A DNA stretch of 64,000 bases from Nocardioides speluncae (GTDB lineage Bacteria > Actinomycetota > Actinomycetes > Propionibacteriales > Nocardioidaceae), in NCBI RefSeq assembly GCF_003121585.1, contig NZ_QEOO01000001.1, forward strand, positions 208,654-272,653, given 5' to 3'. The notes beneath the pieces are model-generated. The model had not been told where the DNA came from. It was given only the letters and a program-made list of their open reading frames with translations, and ran no database searches. Shown in pieces: positions 33,805 to 42,662 of this stretch. Each line of letters starts with the position of its first letter. Position 1 is the first letter of the stretch. The position numbers and the translations under genes were made by a program.

Positions 33805-36173
33805 CCGGCGACCGGCGCGATCGGGTTGGGCAGGGTACCGGCGAAGATCAGCGACTCGGCCTGATCGGTGAGGTCAACCATCTGCAGAGTGTTACGCAAC
33901 TGCAAGCGGTTCAGGCAACTGTGTTTGAACGCCGGCTTGAACAGGTCGTACGCCGCCGCCGTCGCCGCGAGCTCCGTGTGGTCCTCGGCGTGCTCGGCGA
34001 TGCAGCGTGCCACCTCGGCCCAGAACTCCTCGCCGACCAGCACGCCGTCCTCGTCGAGGATCGCGCCGAGGTAGCGCAGGAACCCGTCGAAGACGTCGGT
34101 GTGCACCGCCAGCGGCCGGACGTCGGCCGGCACGTCGGCGCGGATCCGCTCCACCTCGGGCGGCAGCGGCAGGTCGCCCATCACCGCGACCTCCTCGCCG
34201 ATGTCCTTCATGAACATCCGCACCGGCACGTGGTCGCGCAGCACCATCACCAGGTTCTCGCCGTGCGGCATGAACGCCAGCTCGTAGCGCAGCAGGCAGT
34301 GCACCAGCGGCCGCAGGTAAGCCCGCAGGTAGCTGCGCACCCACTCGGCCGGCGCCAGCCCGGAGGCCCGGATCAGCGCGCCCGCCAGCGACCGGCCCTC
34401 GGCGTCGCGGTGCAGCAGCGAGGCCATCGTGGCTGCCCGCTCGCCGTCGCCAAGCGCCGGCGCCGGCGACTCGCGCCACAGCGCCGCGATCATCTTCTGG
34501 TACGGCGTGCTCCGGCCCTCCCCGGCCGCGGCCCAGGTGTGGAAGGCGTCGCCGGTGTAGCCGATGGCCGCCCGCTCGCGGAGCACCGCGAAGCCGCACG
34601 CCTTCAGCTCCACGTCGTCCGCGACGATGCTCGCGACCCAGTCGTTGATCGGTGGCGTCACCGACATGTACTTGGGCGACAGCCCCCGCATGAAGCCCAT
34701 GTTCTGGATCGACAGCGCCACCTTGACGTAGTGGCGCTCCGGCCGGCTGGTGTTGAAGAAGGTCCGGATCGACTGCTGTGCCCGGTAGTCGTCGTCTCCG
34801 GAGCCCAGGAACACCAGGTCGCGGCGGGCCAGGTCGGGCGCGAAGGTGATCGCGAGCTTGTTGACCCACTGCCACGGGTGCACCGGCAGGTAGAGATAGT
34901 CGGCCGGGTCCAGGCCCAGCCGCGCTAAGGCGTCGGCGAACCGATCGCATCCCTCCTTCCCCAGCTCGGTCTCGTACAGCTCGGACTCGACCATGCCAGC
35001 CCCCACCGACAAGTTGGCCCGGTCGCGGCGTACCGCCAGCCAGACCAGCCGCACGTCCTGCCTGGCCTCGGGCGCGTACGCCGCGAAGTCGTCGCCGCCG
35101 AACCCGATCCGGCCGTTGTTGGCGACGAAGGCCGGGTGGCCCTCGGTCATCGAGCCCTCGATGGTCTGGTAGTCCGCGTTGGCCAGTTCGGCGGCGGTCG
35201 CGGTCGAGTTCGCGAGCTTCCAGGCGCTCGACGACAGCGTGCTCGCGAGCTCCTCGAGGTAGGTCGGCAGCAGCTGGTCCGGGATCCCCAGCTGCGGCGC
35301 GAACTCGGCCACGAACGCCAGCGCGTCCAGCGGCTCCACCCGCCCGTCGACCTCGCGGGTGAGCGTCGGCAAGTCGATGACCCAGTGCTCCAGCGGGTGG
35401 ACTCGCGCGCTGAAGGAGTACGTCGACGCTGGGCCGGTCAGTTCGTAGTGGTCTCGACGACGGCCCCAGCGCCCCGGCCGCGTGACCGCGGCCGCGGCGC
35501 TGCGGTTGCTAGCGCTCGCTGCTCGACCACCCGAACGGACCGGAGCGAGCAGGCGTTCGTGGGCGAACTCGGAAATTGCCTTGGCCACCAGTTGCCGCTG
35601 GGCGCGCTCCATCAGCTCGGGCGTCAGGTGGGCGGCGTACCGGCCGAGGCCTGGGCCGAGCGACGACGACTCCCAGGCCGAGCGGCTGCAGACCGACAGC
35701 ATTCCGGTCTTGCCGGTGAGCACGACCTCGCGTAGCTCGACGAAGCCGGCGGCGATGTTCTTGGCCCGGATCTTGTCGTTGCCGACGTCGGGCTCGACGA
35801 CGACCCGCTCGGCCCCCGGCTGCTTGAAGCAGAAGTCCATCACCGCGGCGAAGACGGCGCCGGTGAAGCCGGGTCGCGGCTTGTCGGTGGGCGCGACCAG
35901 CACGTGCATGCCCAGGTCGCCGGGGGCCAGTTCGGCCGCGCCAGCCAGCTCGCTGAGGGCCGGGTCGTAGGTCTCGGCGAGGAACGCCGGCACCCCGTCC
36001 ACCCGGCCGAGCCAGGCGTGGTGGTGCGGGTCGTTCGCGATCTTGGTGTACTCCTCGGCGACGTCGGCGACCGACGCGCCCTGCATCATCCAGTAGACCG
36101 ACCGCGGGTGGGTCACCCACGCGTGCAGCCGGGCCAGGTGCTGCTCGAGGTCGAGCGGCTCGAAGGTGATCAT
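33801..36173 (-). CDS. desD: Fusion of GNAT acyltransferase and IucA/IucC siderophore synthetase (DesC-DesD)
   Basis: 790 aa from ATG 36173, overlapping the monooxygenase stop (ATGA). Residues 1-180 are an IucB/DesC-type acyltransferase (HAWVTHPRSVYWMM, GDLGMHVLVAP, RVVVEPDVGNDKI). A linker rich in Ser, Arg and Ala (about 210-235) leads to a NIS synthetase: EGHPAFVANNGRIGFGGDDF, YLPVHPWQWVNKL, RTFFNTSRPERHYVKVALSI, NMGFMRGLSPKYM, and PHGENLVMVLRDHVPVRMFMKDIGEE. The first half acylates N-hydroxycadaverine (acetyl or succinyl); the second condenses the units with ATP into a desferrioxamine-like chain or ring. The fusion places two consecutive steps on one polypeptide. Confidence 0.93.
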   Translation of the reverse strand: MITFEPLDLEQHLARLHAWVTHPRSVYWMMQGASVADVAEEYTKIANDPHHHAWLGRVDGVPAFLAETYDPALSELAGAAELAPGDLGMHVLVAPTDKPRPGFTGAVFAAVMDFCFKQPGAERVVVEPDVGNDKIRAKNIAAGFVELREVVLTGKTGMLSVCSRSAWESSSLGPGLGRYAAHLTPELMERAQRQLVAKAISEFAHERLLAPVRSGGRAASASNRSAAAAVTRPGRWGRRRDHYELTGPASTYSFSARVHPLEHWVIDLPTLTREVDGRVEPLDALAFVAEFAPQLGIPDQLLPTYLEELASTLSSSAWKLANSTATAAELANADYQTIEGSMTEGHPAFVANNGRIGFGGDDFAAYAPEARQDVRLVWLAVRRDRANLSVGAGMVESELYETELGKEGCDRFADALARLGLDPADYLYLPVHPWQWVNKLAITFAPDLARRDLVFLGSGDDDYRAQQSIRTFFNTSRPERHYVKVALSIQNMGFMRGLSPKYMSVTPPINDWVASIVADDVELKACGFAVLRERAAIGYTGDAFHTWAAAGEGRSTPYQKMIAALWRESPAPALGDGERAATMASLLHRDAEGRSLAGALIRASGLAPAEWVRSYLRAYLRPLVHCLLRYELAFMPHGENLVMVLRDHVPVRMFMKDIGEEVAVMGDLPLPPEVERIRADVPADVRPLAVHTDVFDGFLRYLGAILDEDGVLVGEEFWAEVARCIAEHAEDHTELAATAAAYDLFKPAFKHSCLNRLQLRNTLQMVDLTDQAESLIFAGTLPNPIAPVAG

Positions 36174-37453
36174 GCGGTGCCCACCCTGAACCGGTCCGGC
36201 ACCCCGAACTCCTGGAACGCGATCCGCTTCTCCACCGCGTAGACCTCCCGGCCGAGCATCGCGGCGATCAGCACCGAGTTGCGGTAGGCGCCCATGCCGA
36301 GGTCGGGCGCGACGAAGCCGTGGGTGTGCTCCTCGCCGTTCTGCACATAGATGTCCGGCGCGATCGCGTACGTCGGGGACACGGCGTACCGCCCGTCCTC
36401 GCCCCAGGTGATCCGGTCGCGGACGCCGTCGAGGAAGGCCGGCACCTTCGGTGCGTAGCCGGTGGCCAGCACCAGCGACTCGGTGCGCAGCCGGAACGAC
36501 TCGTCGACCTCGGTGTGGTGCAGGTCGACGTCGTACGCCGATCCGTCCCATGCCGCGCCGGTCACCGCGGTCGAGGTCAGCAGCGTCGTCGGGACGCCAC
36601 CGTGCACCTGCTTGGTGTAGAGCGCGTCGAAGATCGCGTTGATGGTGTCCGACGAGATGCCCTTGTAGAGCGACCGCTGCTCGCGCAGCAGCCCGGCCCG
36701 GGTCTCCGGGGTCAGGCCTTGGAAGTACGACGTGTACTCCGGCGAGGTCATCTCGAGGGTGAGCTTGGTGTACTCCATCGGGAAGAACCGCGGCGACCGG
36801 GTGACCCAGTTCAGCTCGTAGGTGTCCGGCGAGCAGTCGGCCAGCAGGTCGGCGTATACCTCGGCCGCGCTCTGGCCGCTGCCGACCACGGTGATCGAGC
36901 GGGTCTCCTGAAGGGCGGACTTGGTCTGCAGGTACGCCGCGGAGTGGCAGGCCGGGCCGCCGAGGCCGCGCAGGCACTCGGGCGCGACCGGCTCGGCGCC
37001 GACGCCGAGCACCAGCCGGCGGCCGCGGAAGACCTCGCCCGACGAGGTGGTGACGACGTACGCCGACCCGTCGTGCTCGACCGACGACACGGCCGCTCCG
37101 AAGCGGAGGGTCGACAGCCGGTCGGCCGCCCACTGGCAGTACTGGTTGTACTCGGCCCGCAGCGGATAGAACGACTCGCGGATGTAGAACGAGTAGAGCC
37201 GGCCGGTCTCCTTGAGGTAGTTCAGGAAGGAGTACGGCGAGGTCGGGTCGGCCATCGTCACCAGGTCGGCCAGGAACGGCACCTGCAGGGTGGCGTCGTC
37301 CAGCATCATCCCGGGGTGCCAGTCGAACCGGTCGCGGGCCTCCAGGAACACCCCGTCCAGCTCGCCGGACTGCCGTAGCGGCTCGGTCAGGCAGGCCAGG
37401 CCGAGGTTGAACGGGCCAAGCCCGACGGCGACGAAGTCGTGAGTATGGGTCAT
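36170..37453 (-). CDS. desB: FAD/NADPH-dependent lysine/cadaverine N-monooxygenase
   Basis: 427 aa. DFVAVGLGPFNLGLACL is the FAD-binding glycine motif with the GPF-N signature of N-hydroxylating monooxygenases. VVGSGQSAAEVYADLL binds NADPH, and the C-terminal VLATGYAPKVPAFL is the D/LATGY motif. It hydroxylates the free amine of cadaverine (or lysine), the committed hydroxamate step. Both ends overlap neighbours by 4 nt (37450-37453 and 36170-36173). Identification as DesB-like rests on the decarboxylase-monooxygenase-acyltransferase-synthetase order. Confidence 0.95.
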   Translation of the reverse strand: MTHTHDFVAVGLGPFNLGLACLTEPLRQSGELDGVFLEARDRFDWHPGMMLDDATLQVPFLADLVTMADPTSPYSFLNYLKETGRLYSFYIRESFYPLRAEYNQYCQWAADRLSTLRFGAAVSSVEHDGSAYVVTTSSGEVFRGRRLVLGVGAEPVAPECLRGLGGPACHSAAYLQTKSALQETRSITVVGSGQSAAEVYADLLADCSPDTYELNWVTRSPRFFPMEYTKLTLEMTSPEYTSYFQGLTPETRAGLLREQRSLYKGISSDTINAIFDALYTKQVHGGVPTTLLTSTAVTGAAWDGSAYDVDLHHTEVDESFRLRTESLVLATGYAPKVPAFLDGVRDRITWGEDGRYAVSPTYAIAPDIYVQNGEEHTHGFVAPDLGMGAYRNSVLIAAMLGREVYAVEKRIAFQEFGVPDRFRVGTA

Positions 37454-38976
37454 CGCGCTACTCCTGCCGGGACGAGCAGGCCGATGTCGCGGCCCGCGAG
37501 GACGTAGGGAGACACCACCGGCTGGGCGGCGATCTGCTCGCAGACCAGCTCCTCGCCGATGGACCGGATCTGGTCGACGATGCCGACGATGTCGGCGAGG
37601 GTCGCCTTGGGGTTGAGCAGCGTGAACTTCAGGAACTGCCGCCCGTCCACCTTGGTCGCGGCCACCATCGCCCGGCCGCGGGCGTACAGGGTGGCCCGGA
37701 TCTTGGTGTTGAGCAGCGCCAGCTCGTCCTCTCCCGAGCCGGCGGGCGCGTAGCGGAACACCAGCGTCGACAGGTTCGGGCGGGCGGCGACCTCGATGTC
37801 GGCGGCCGGCGCGATCGCATCGTGGACCTCGGCGGCCAGGTCGATCACCGCGTCGAAGTACGCGCCGATCGTGTCCGGTCCCATGATCCGCAGCGTCAGC
37901 CAGAGCTTCAGCGCGTCGAAGCGCCGGGTGGTCTGCAGGCTCTTGTCGACCTGGTTCGGGTCGGCCGACTCCTTCGGGTTGAGGTAGTCGGCGTAGTACG
38001 ACGCGTGCCCCATGGTGCCCGCGTCGCGGACCAGCACCGCGCTCGACGAGACCGGCTGGAACCAGGTCTTGTGGTAGTCGATGGTCACCGAGTCGGCCTT
38101 CTCGACGCCGCTCAGCAGGTGCCGGCGCCGGGTCGAGGCGAGCAGCCCGCCGCCGTACGCCGCGTCCACGTGGAACCACGCGCCGTACGTCCGGCACAGG
38201 CCGGCGATCTCCGGCAGCGGGTCGATCGCGCCGAAGTCGGTGGTGCCGGCGGTGGCCACGACCGCCATCGGCACCAGCCCGGCGGCGTCGCACTCGGCGA
38301 GTGCCCGGCCGAGCGCGACGATGTCCATCCGGCGTCGCTCGTCGGTGGGTACGGCGACCACGGCGGCGTCGCCGAGCCCGAGCAGCCGGGCGCTCTTCTG
38401 GACGCTGAAGTGGCTGTCCGCCGAAGCGAAGATCCGCAGTGAGGCCAGCTCCGCGCCGCGAGCCATGATGTGGCCGCGGGCGAGCAGCAGCGCGTGCAGG
38501 TTGGACTGGCTGCCGCCGCTGGTGAAGACGCCGTCGGAGTCACTGGTGTCCCAGCCGATCCGGGCGGCGGTCCAGTCGATCAGCTGGCGCTCGATGAAGG
38601 TGCCGCCGACGCTCTGGTCGAAGGTGTCCAGCGAGGAGTTCACCGACGAGATCAGCAGCTCGCCGAGCAGTGCCGGGACGACCACGGGGCAGTTCAGATG
38701 GGCGGCGTAGCCCGGCTCGTGGAACCAGACCGCGTCGTCCAGCCAGAGCCGGGAGACCTCGTCGAGCGCCGCGGCGGTGTCGCCGAGCGGGCTGTCGAGG
38801 TCGACGTCGCGGACCGGCTTGGCCGCGCGCTCCGGGCCGACTCCGGTGGCCGGACCGGTCACCCGGTCGAGGTGGCCGGCGAGGTGGTCGAGGCCGCCGC
38901 GCACGGTGGCGGCGTACTCCGAGACGTTGTCGGGGTGGAAGAGGTGGTGCAGGGGAAGGTCTTCCGAGCGTGACAC
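37450..38976 (-). CDS. desA: PLP-dependent lysine decarboxylase (DesA-like, group II)
   Basis: 508 aa. The group II decarboxylase fold is clear: DTSDSDGVFTSGGSQSNLHA, AGTTDFGAIDPLPEIAGLC, WFHVDAAYGGG, and SVTIDYHKTWFQPVSSSAVL with the PLP-binding Lys. It would convert lysine to cadaverine, the backbone of desferrioxamine-type siderophores. It is the first gene of the operon, 24 bp from an iron box, so expression should rise when iron is scarce. Substrate choice (lysine rather than another amino acid) is inferred from the cluster. Confidence 0.93.
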   Translation of the reverse strand: MSRSEDLPLHHLFHPDNVSEYAATVRGGLDHLAGHLDRVTGPATGVGPERAAKPVRDVDLDSPLGDTAAALDEVSRLWLDDAVWFHEPGYAAHLNCPVVVPALLGELLISSVNSSLDTFDQSVGGTFIERQLIDWTAARIGWDTSDSDGVFTSGGSQSNLHALLLARGHIMARGAELASLRIFASADSHFSVQKSARLLGLGDAAVVAVPTDERRRMDIVALGRALAECDAAGLVPMAVVATAGTTDFGAIDPLPEIAGLCRTYGAWFHVDAAYGGGLLASTRRRHLLSGVEKADSVTIDYHKTWFQPVSSSAVLVRDAGTMGHASYYADYLNPKESADPNQVDKSLQTTRRFDALKLWLTLRIMGPDTIGAYFDAVIDLAAEVHDAIAPAADIEVAARPNLSTLVFRYAPAGSGEDELALLNTKIRATLYARGRAMVAATKVDGRQFLKFTLLNPKATLADIVGIVDQIRSIGEELVCEQIAAQPVVSPYVLAGRDIGLLVPAGVAR

Positions 38977-38999
38977 CGAGTTCCTCCTGGCAGGTGAAG

Positions 39000-39018
39000 T
39001 TAGGTAAGCCTTACCTTA
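39000..39018. promoter_or_regulatory. DtxR/IdeR-type iron box upstream of the siderophore operon
   Basis: TTAGGTAAGCCTTACCTTA is a 19-bp near-perfect palindrome matching the actinobacterial DtxR/IdeR/DmdR consensus (TTAGGTTAGGCTAACCTAA). It lies 24 bp before the decarboxylase ATG. With iron the repressor binds and silences the operon; without iron the siderophore is made. Confidence 0.92.
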
Positions 39019-39219
39019 GAGGAGGTCAGCGGGACGCGCCGAGCCCGGTCCACGTGAATCAGGTCACGGCGAGCGCGAGGCCCCTATCGCTGAACAAGTT
39101 GACTGTTAGCGCGACCCCGACGCGGGAGTGTTAAGTGTTAGCCCGCCGTACCGATTGTGTGCGCGCTCCCGCCCGGCCGACCGTGGTCAGACGAGTGGTC
39201 GACGGAATCGGGAGCGAAG

Positions 39220-41640
39220 ATGAGAACGCTGGTCAGGGTTGTCTCGGCGGCACTTCTGCTGGGTGTGGGGCTGGTAGCGCCCGCCGTGGCGGGGGCGGAA
39301 CCAACCGGTGAGATCCGGTACGCCGGTGGCGAGTCGGCAGTGCCGGACCGCTACCTGGTCGTCCTGCGCGACGATGCCGCCTCCGTGCGTGAGGACGGCG
39401 CCGCGTCGGTGACGCGGGACCTGCTCGCCCGCTACGGCGGCGTGCGCAAGCACGCGTTCGAGAACGTGTTCCGCGGCTACTCCGTGGTGATGCCGGAGGC
39501 GGCGGCCGAGCGGCTGGCCGCCAACCCGGCCGTGTCCTACGTGGCCCAGACGCACCTCGTACGGCAAGCGCAGCAGTCGGCCGAGCCTCAGCCGAACCCG
39601 CCGTCGTGGGGGCTCGACCGCGTCGACCAGGTGGACCTGCCGCTGGACAAGTCGTTCACCTACCCGAACTCCGGAGAGGGCGTGCACGCCTACATTCTGA
39701 GCAGCGGCATCCGGCTGACGCACCAGGACATCGCGGGCCGGACCGTGGACGACCCGGACTTCTCCGGGGAGACCGACGGCACGTCCAACGAGTGCCCGAC
39801 CAACGGCCACGGCTCGCACGAGGCCGGCACGATCGGTGGCACCCAGTACGGGATCGCCAAGAGGGTGACGCTGCACAGCGTCCAGACGGTCGGCTGTGGC
39901 GGTTCGGCGCCGGATGACAACCTGGTGAAGGCGCTCGACTGGCTGGTGGCCAACCACCAGAAGCCCGCGGTGGCGAACATGAGCCTGACCGCGGACACGC
40001 ACCCGTACAAGCCGTTGCAGGACGCGGTGAAGCGGGCGGTGGCGGCCGGCGTCACGGTGGCCATCTCGGCGGGCAACCACGGCGGCGACTCGTGCAACTA
40101 CACGCCGTCCGACGTCACCGAGGCGATCATCGCCGGCGGCAGCGACATCGACGACACGATCCGGGACGGCACGAACACCGGCAGGTGCATCGACCTGTTC
40201 GCCCCGGCGGGCAACATCGTGTCCCTGAACAGCAACAGCGACACCGCCACCTCCACCCGCAGCGGCACCTCGTTCGCCTCCCCGCACGTGGTGGGCGCCG
40301 CGGCGCTCTACCTGGCGGCCAACCCGTCTGCCACCCCGCAGCAGGTGGAGCAGGGCCTGGTCGGGCTGGCGAGCACCGGGAAGCTGACCCAGATCAAGGA
40401 CTCCCCGAACAAGCTGCTCAACGTCCGCAACATCGGCGGTGACCTGGACACCCAGGCCCCGACCGTGCCCGGCAACCCACGCTCGACGGGTACGACGGGT
40501 ACGTCGGTCTCGCTGGCCTGGGACGCGTCCTCGGACAACGTCGCGGTCGCCGGCTACGACGTGTACAACGGCTCGACCAAGGCCGCCTCGGTCACCGGCA
40601 CCACCGCCACGGTCACCGGCCTCAGCCCGGACACCGAGTACACCTTCACGATCCGCGCCCGTGACGCGGCGAACAACGTCTCCGCCGACAGCGCCGAGGT
40701 CCGGGCGCGCACCGAGCCTGGCGGCGGCGGGGACGAGGAGCCGCCGACCACGCCCGGCCGCCCGCACAGCACCGGCGTCACCGCGAGCTCGGTCTCGCTG
40801 GCCTGGGACGCCTCGGTCGACGACACCGGCGTCACCGGGTACGACGTCTACCGCGGCAGCACCCTGGCCACGACCGTCACCACGACCAGTGCGACGGTCT
40901 CGGGACTGGCCGCGGGCACCGAGTACTCCTTCACGATCGTCGCCAAGGATGCCGCCGGCAACGCGTCCAAGCCGACCCGGGCGGTGGTCGCGCGTACCTC
41001 AGGCGGCGGGGACACCCAGGCGCCGACCGTGCCCGGCAACCCGCGCTCGACCGGAGCGACGAGTACGTCCATCTCGCTGGCCTGGGATGCGTCCTCGGAC
41101 AACGTCGGGGTCGCCGGGTACGACGTGTACAACGGGTCGACCATGGCCACCTCGGTCACCGGCACCACCGCCACCGTGACCGGGCTCGCGCCCTCGACCG
41201 AGTACACCTTCACGATCCGGGCGCGCGACGCGGCCGGCAACACCTCCGGACCATCCGCAGATGTCCGCGCGTACACCACTGGGACGAGCGGCCGCACCTT
41301 CACCAACGGCACGGACTTCCCGATCCGGGACTACCAGCGGACCTACAGCTCGATCCGGGTCCCGCTGACCGGCAGCGCGGCCACCACGGTCACGCTGTCG
41401 ATCACGGTGAGCCACACCTGCGCGGAGGATCTCGGGATCTCGCTGTTCGATCCGAACGGACGGGCGTACCCGGTGAAGTACAGCGGCTCCGGCAACTACC
41501 CGTGCACCCCGTGGAACGGTCCCAGGTCGTTCACCGTGCCGCAGGTGTCGTCACCGGCGGGCGGCACCTGGCAGCTGCGGATCACCGACTACGGCCCGGG
41601 CGACATCGGAACCCTCGAATCCTGGTCGATCACCTTGTGA
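39220..41640 (+). CDS. Secreted subtilase-like protein lacking the catalytic Asp, with three FN3 domains and a P-domain
   Basis: 806 aa. ATG 39220 follows GGGAGCG. Signal peptide 1-26; inhibitor-I9-type propeptide about 40-115 (RYLVVLRDD, FRGYSVVMPEAAAERLA). The S8 domain spans about 128-405: His197 (NGHGSHEAGT), oxyanion Asn286 (SAGNHGG) and Ser351 (SGTSFASPHVVG) are present, but the catalytic Asp of the usual V-I-D-T-G is Ser161 (YILSSGIR). Three fibronectin III repeats follow (about 413-500, 510-598, 605-690), the first and third nearly identical, then a C-terminal P/Homo B domain (DLGISLFDPNGR, GTLESWSITL). It may be an inactive peptidase or use another acid residue. Confidence 0.92.
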   Translation: MRTLVRVVSAALLLGVGLVAPAVAGAEPTGEIRYAGGESAVPDRYLVVLRDDAASVREDGAASVTRDLLARYGGVRKHAFENVFRGYSVVMPEAAAERLAANPAVSYVAQTHLVRQAQQSAEPQPNPPSWGLDRVDQVDLPLDKSFTYPNSGEGVHAYILSSGIRLTHQDIAGRTVDDPDFSGETDGTSNECPTNGHGSHEAGTIGGTQYGIAKRVTLHSVQTVGCGGSAPDDNLVKALDWLVANHQKPAVANMSLTADTHPYKPLQDAVKRAVAAGVTVAISAGNHGGDSCNYTPSDVTEAIIAGGSDIDDTIRDGTNTGRCIDLFAPAGNIVSLNSNSDTATSTRSGTSFASPHVVGAAALYLAANPSATPQQVEQGLVGLASTGKLTQIKDSPNKLLNVRNIGGDLDTQAPTVPGNPRSTGTTGTSVSLAWDASSDNVAVAGYDVYNGSTKAASVTGTTATVTGLSPDTEYTFTIRARDAANNVSADSAEVRARTEPGGGGDEEPPTTPGRPHSTGVTASSVSLAWDASVDDTGVTGYDVYRGSTLATTVTTTSATVSGLAAGTEYSFTIVAKDAAGNASKPTRAVVARTSGGGDTQAPTVPGNPRSTGATSTSISLAWDASSDNVGVAGYDVYNGSTMATSVTGTTATVTGLAPSTEYTFTIRARDAAGNTSGPSADVRAYTTGTSGRTFTNGTDFPIRDYQRTYSSIRVPLTGSAATTVTLSITVSHTCAEDLGISLFDPNGRAYPVKYSGSGNYPCTPWNGPRSFTVPQVSSPAGGTWQLRITDYGPGDIGTLESWSITL

Positions 41641-42607
41641 CCGGTGCTGGCCGGGTGAGCGCGTCGCCTAGCTCGCTGCGGCGGTAGAGCACGCTCCGGC
41701 CGTGCCGGGCGGAGCGGAGCAGGCCGGCGTCGCGGAGCACCCGCAGGTGCTGGTTGACCGCGGACGGGGTGACGCCGGAGCGCAGCGCGACCTCGGTCGA
41801 CGAGGCGGGCTCGGCCAGCTCGGTCAGCAGCCGGGCCCGGACCTCGCCGAGGATCGCCGCGAGCGCGGCGGGTGCGGGCGCGGCCGTCGCGGGCTGCCAG
41901 AGGGTGCCGACGCCGCGGGCGGCGTACATGATCTGCGGGGCGGCGTCGTCATAGATGGGTACGGCGGTGCGCGCGACGAACAGGCTCGGGCACAGCGTCA
42001 GGCCGCGGCCTCCGGTCTCGACCCGGCGCGGCGCCGGCCGGGGGACCGCGATCCGCACGATCGGGCTGACGAAGGTGATCCGCTCCGACAGCCCGCTGAA
42101 CATCTGGGCCGGCCCCTGGTCGGTCATCACCCGGCCGCGGTGCACGACGTCGGCCTCCAGCACCGTCCGCATCCGGTCCCAGACCGGCGCGAAGATCACG
42201 TCCCAGTAGCGGCCCAGGGTGTCCGCGATCCGCTCGCCGGCAGCCTTCGGGTCGCCGGCCAGCTCGGCCGGCAGCCGGTCCCCGTGCACGCCGGCGAGGT
42301 CGCGCGCGACCTCCTCGGGCGGTGTCCGGCGGATCGCCTCGAGCTGGTCGGCGAAGCGGGTGAGCGGGCTGGTCGGCACCGGTGTCAGGTAGTCGGGCGT
42401 CCAGGCTCGCTGGTTGGTCAGCGCCCGCAGCATCGCCAGGTCGGCCGGCCCGACCTCGGCGAGCACCCGGCGTACGAACGGCAGGTGCCACGGGTAGCGG
42501 CCGGGGTCGTGCAGCGCGCGCAGGCTGAGGGTCAGCTCGCCGAGCGGTGAGATCGCGAAGCGGACGTCGAGAAGGTCCTGCTCGCTGAGGACGTACTCCA
42601 TCTTCAT
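41630..42607 (-). CDS. ArsR-type winged-helix regulator (DUF5937-like)
   Basis: 325 aa from ATG 42607. The long N-terminal region (YVLSEQDLLDVRFAISPLGE, then LTLSLRALHDP) matches the DUF5937 domain of actinobacterial regulators. The C-terminal 80 residues are an ArsR helix-turn-helix: LLTELAEPASSTEVALRSGV, then TPSAVNQHLRVLRDAGLLRSARHGRSVLYRR. It is divergent from the MFS exporter at 42663, with 55 bp between starts, so it probably controls that gene. Its 3' end overlaps the subtilase-like gene tail to tail by 11 bp. Confidence 0.9.
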   Translation of the reverse strand: MKMEYVLSEQDLLDVRFAISPLGELTLSLRALHDPGRYPWHLPFVRRVLAEVGPADLAMLRALTNQRAWTPDYLTPVPTSPLTRFADQLEAIRRTPPEEVARDLAGVHGDRLPAELAGDPKAAGERIADTLGRYWDVIFAPVWDRMRTVLEADVVHRGRVMTDQGPAQMFSGLSERITFVSPIVRIAVPRPAPRRVETGGRGLTLCPSLFVARTAVPIYDDAAPQIMYAARGVGTLWQPATAAPAPAALAAILGEVRARLLTELAEPASSTEVALRSGVTPSAVNQHLRVLRDAGLLRSARHGRSVLYRRSELGDALTRPAPVTR

Positions 42608-42662
42608 CAAGCAATACGCTACATCGATTCCGTGACCGGTCGGTTCCGGAGAGGCTCTCCTC

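Noticed and set aside
40457..41270. DNA direct repeats within the subtilase-like gene taken as a mobile or CRISPR-like array
   Set aside because: They encode three fibronectin III domains in frame; the first and third are recent duplicates.
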